NCBI GenBank assembly: GCA_900555215.1
Contig: USKR01000049.1
Coordinates: 1-7,718 of the forward strand
Reading direction: 5' to 3'
Origin: an uncultured Ruminococcus sp.
Lineage (GTDB): Bacteria > Bacillota > Clostridia > Lachnospirales > Lachnospiraceae
DNA: 7,718 nucleotides
Shown piece after piece: positions 5,915 through 7,718 of the stretch. A program made the translations under genes and the position numbers. How positions within the stretch are numbered: the stretch's first letter is position 1; each line of letters begins with the position of its first letter. The notes beneath the pieces were generated by a model that made no database searches, was not told the DNA's origin, and saw nothing but the letters and a program-made list of their open reading frames with translations.

Positions 5915-7633
5915 TCAGCAGTCCATGATCATCTCTTCCAGCGTGCCGCCGGGCTGGATCATCGGATAGACTAAATCTTCGGGATCAATGATAAATTCGA
6001 TCAATGTCGGTACTTTTTGCTCTGCCTTTGCCGCCTCAAACGCCGCGGCGATCTCTTCCTTCTTTGTAACGCGTATTCCCTTAGCGCCATAGCTCTCGGC
6101 AAGCTTTACAAAGTCCGGCGTATACTCAGGCATCTGTTCTCCGTTGGTCCTGCGGTATAGTGCTCCCGCGCGCAGGTTTGTCATCCCGTATCTCTTTCCG
6201 TAAAACAGCTTCTGCCACTGGCGAACCATGCCCAGATATTCATTATTAAACACGCACAGGATGAGCGGCAGCTCCTCCAGAACCGCTGTGGCAAATTCCT
6301 GGATATTCATCTGCATGCCCCCATCCCCGGAGATCGCGATCACTGTCTTATCCGGATTGCCCAATTTCGCTCCGATGGCAGCGGGGAATCCATACCCCAT
6401 AGTCCCAAGTCCGCCGGAGGTCACGAGCTGCTTCTTCTCCGTAATCTCTGCGTACTGAGTGACAAACATCTGGTGCTGCCCCACATCCGTGGCTATGATC
6501 GCATCGTCAAACTGACGGTTCATCTCTTGGATAATATCCATAGGTGTCATATGTGTATGATTCTTCATGGTAAGCGGATGCTCTTCTTTCCACGCCCGGA
6601 TCCGCGCCAGCCATTCTTCCGTCTCGCAGGGCTCTACGTATTCATTCATCTTTGTAACCGCTTCGAGGGCGTCCGCAACGATGGGCACATGCACGTGGAT
6701 ATTTCTGGATATGGATGCAGTGTCAATATCTATATGCACGATCTGTGCATTCGGAGCAAACGCGTGGAGCTTTCCTGTAATACGGTCATTGAACCTGGTC
6801 CCGATCGAGAAGAGAAGGTCGCATTCTCCCACTGCCATGTTTGCCGCATACTGTCCGTGCATTCCCAGATTTCCGATAAACAGCGGATGATCGGTCGGAA
6901 TCGCGCCCCTTCCCATGATGGTTGTAACGACCGGCACATTCGTCTTTTCCACAACTTCCGCAAATACTTTGTTCGCACGGGCGATATTTACGCCGCCTCC
7001 CGCGAGGAACAACGGCTTTTTCGCTTTTTTCAGCATCTTCAGCGCACGTTTCAATTGTCCCATATGGACGCTTGTATTCGGCTTATAACCGCGGATGTTG
7101 ACAGTCTCCGGATAATCCGGGCTTCCAAGTTCACACATCACATCTTTGGGAAGATCGATGAGCACCGGTCCCGGCCGTCCTGTCCGGGCAATATAGAACG
7201 CCTCTTTAATGATCCGCCCCAGATCCTCTCTGTTTCTCACAGTCACTCCATATTTTGTGATACTGCGTGTGATTCCCACAATATCCACTTCCTGGAATGC
7301 ATCGTTTCCGATCAGGTGCTTTGCCACCTGTCCGGTAAAACATACAAGAGGGACACTGTCATAGTTGGCTGTCGCAAGCCCTGTGACCAGATTGGTAGCT
7401 CCCGGACCGCTCGTAACAAGGCAGACACCCACCTTTCCCGTGGTCCTCGCATATGCGTCCGCCTCATGGACCAGCGCCTGCTCATGGCGCGGGAGGATGA
7501 CACGGATATCGTCCTGTTTATACAGCTCGTCGCTGATATCAATGGTGCACGCTCCCGGATAGCCGAAGATCGTGTCCACGCCTTCTTCTTTCAAAGCTCT
7601 CACCAGCAATTTGTTTCCTGTGATCTTTCTCAA
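5915..7633 (-). CDS. ilvB: Acetolactate (acetohydroxyacid) synthase large catalytic subunit
   Basis: ThDP-, FAD- and Mg2+-dependent enzyme that condenses pyruvate with pyruvate or 2-oxobutyrate, the first common step of branched-chain amino acid synthesis. The 572 residues cover the whole family. Visible motifs are catalytic E51 in LPRHEQ, VTSGPGATN, the GDGG ThDP/Mg2+ motif at 436-439 ending in NN at 463-464, and GMVRQW with the tryptophan tied to 2-oxobutyrate preference. FGYPGACTIDISDEL and RHEQALVHEADAYAR differ from the usual YPGGA and HEQGA forms, and the stretch after YGKRYG is longer than usual (see findings). The start is TTG (7631-7633) with AGGAGG eight bases upstream; the protein aligns from this point and no ATG fits. 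It is the first gene of the ilvBN operon, behind an attenuator leader. Confidence 0.96.
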   Translation of the reverse strand: MRKITGNKLLVRALKEEGVDTIFGYPGACTIDISDELYKQDDIRVILPRHEQALVHEADAYARTTGKVGVCLVTSGPGATNLVTGLATANYDSVPLVCFTGQVAKHLIGNDAFQEVDIVGITRSITKYGVTVRNREDLGRIIKEAFYIARTGRPGPVLIDLPKDVMCELGSPDYPETVNIRGYKPNTSVHMGQLKRALKMLKKAKKPLFLAGGGVNIARANKVFAEVVEKTNVPVVTTIMGRGAIPTDHPLFIGNLGMHGQYAANMAVGECDLLFSIGTRFNDRITGKLHAFAPNAQIVHIDIDTASISRNIHVHVPIVADALEAVTKMNEYVEPCETEEWLARIRAWKEEHPLTMKNHTHMTPMDIIQEMNRQFDDAIIATDVGQHQMFVTQYAEITEKKQLVTSGGLGTMGYGFPAAIGAKLGNPDKTVIAISGDGGMQMNIQEFATAVLEELPLILCVFNNEYLGMVRQWQKLFYGKRYGMTNLRAGALYRRTNGEQMPEYTPDFVKLAESYGAKGIRVTKKEEIAAAFEAAKAEQKVPTLIEFIIDPEDLVYPMIQPGGTLEEMIMDC

Positions 7634-7673
7634 TTTCCCTGCCTCCTTTTCTTTAAGACCTTTCTCAAATAAT

Positions 7674-7702
7674 AAAAAAACCCGAGCATCCGTATGCTCA
7701 GG
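7674..7702 (-). terminator. Leader terminator (attenuator) upstream of ilvB
   Basis: On the minus strand CCTGAGCAT (7694-7702) pairs with ATGCTCGGG (7681-7689) over nine positions with one G-U, capped by a 4-base loop and followed by seven Ts (7674-7680). It lies about 40 bases before the ilvB start. Read with the T-box-like sequence just upstream, it is the conditional terminator of the ilvBN leader. Confidence 0.8.
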
Positions 7703-7718
7703 GCGAATGTATCATCCG
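7694..7718 (-). promoter_or_regulatory. 3' end of a probable T-box leader for ilvBN (cut by right edge)
   Basis: Minus-strand bases from the edge read CGG, eight variable bases, then TTCGCCCT (7700-7707) running into the terminator stem. This is the usual 3' half of a T-box antiterminator, where CCCT pairs with the AGGG of the AGGGTGGNACCGCGG box, and CGG at the very edge (7716-7718) fits the end of that box. T-box leaders sense uncharged tRNA; for ilvB the expected tRNA would be a branched-chain one (Ile, Leu or Val). The specifier loop lies beyond the window, so the tRNA cannot be read. A leader-peptide attenuator is the alternative. Confidence 0.55.

Noticed and set aside
6473..7672. Long plus-strand open frame (399 codons) opposite ilvB
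   Set aside because: It lies fully antisense to an unmistakable ilvB; its product is rich in His, Cys and Arg, has no recognisable domain, and its extent follows from the codon bias of the real gene.

Overview
The window looks like chromosomal DNA of a low-to-mid GC Firmicute, most likely a Lachnospiraceae-type Clostridium (cluster XIVa). The reasons are strong AGGAGG ribosome binding sites, sigma-A-like promoters, an M-box Mg2+ riboswitch in front of mgtE, what looks like the end of a T-box leader in front of ilvB, and an XdhC-family maturation gene of the kind found near molybdenum hydroxylase genes in anaerobes. The taxonomic call is inference from gene content and sequence style, not from a marker gene.

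Layout, left to right. (1) Positions 1-766, minus strand: the N-terminal 255 codons of an XdhC-family protein that runs off the left edge. It carries its Rossmann half first and the CoxI-type signature afterwards, the reverse of the usual order. (2) 835-2292, minus: pepD, a cytosolic M20C Xaa-His dipeptidase with all metal ligands intact and its own promoter. A 68-base gap with a hairpin separates it from xdhC. (3) 2293-2840: a divergent regulatory region of about 550 bases. It holds back-to-back promoters, a complete M-box aptamer with mutually exclusive antiterminator and terminator, and a short out-of-frame ORF with a very strong Shine-Dalgarno sequence just before mgtE. (4) 2841-4172, plus: mgtE, an Mg2+ channel/transporter. 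(5) 4179-4235: a long near-palindromic hairpin with A and T tracts, serving as a shared terminator for the converging mgtE and ilvE. (6) 4262-7633, minus: branched-chain amino acid genes read right to left as ilvB-ilvN (19-base gap, one operon), then ilvE behind its own promoter. (7) 7634-7718: the ilvB leader, with a rho-independent terminator and the 3' half of a probable T-box antiterminator.

IlvB and IlvN form acetohydroxyacid synthase, the first common step of valine, leucine and isoleucine synthesis, and IlvE carries out the last transamination. The T-box (if confirmed) would tie ilvBN to tRNA charging, and the conserved IlvN ACT residues suggest valine feedback. mgtE would be switched off by Mg2+ through the M-box. 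I see no mobile element, CRISPR array, tRNA or rRNA. The genes are mostly ordinary housekeeping functions. The most interesting parts are the mgtE leader and the domain order of the XdhC protein.
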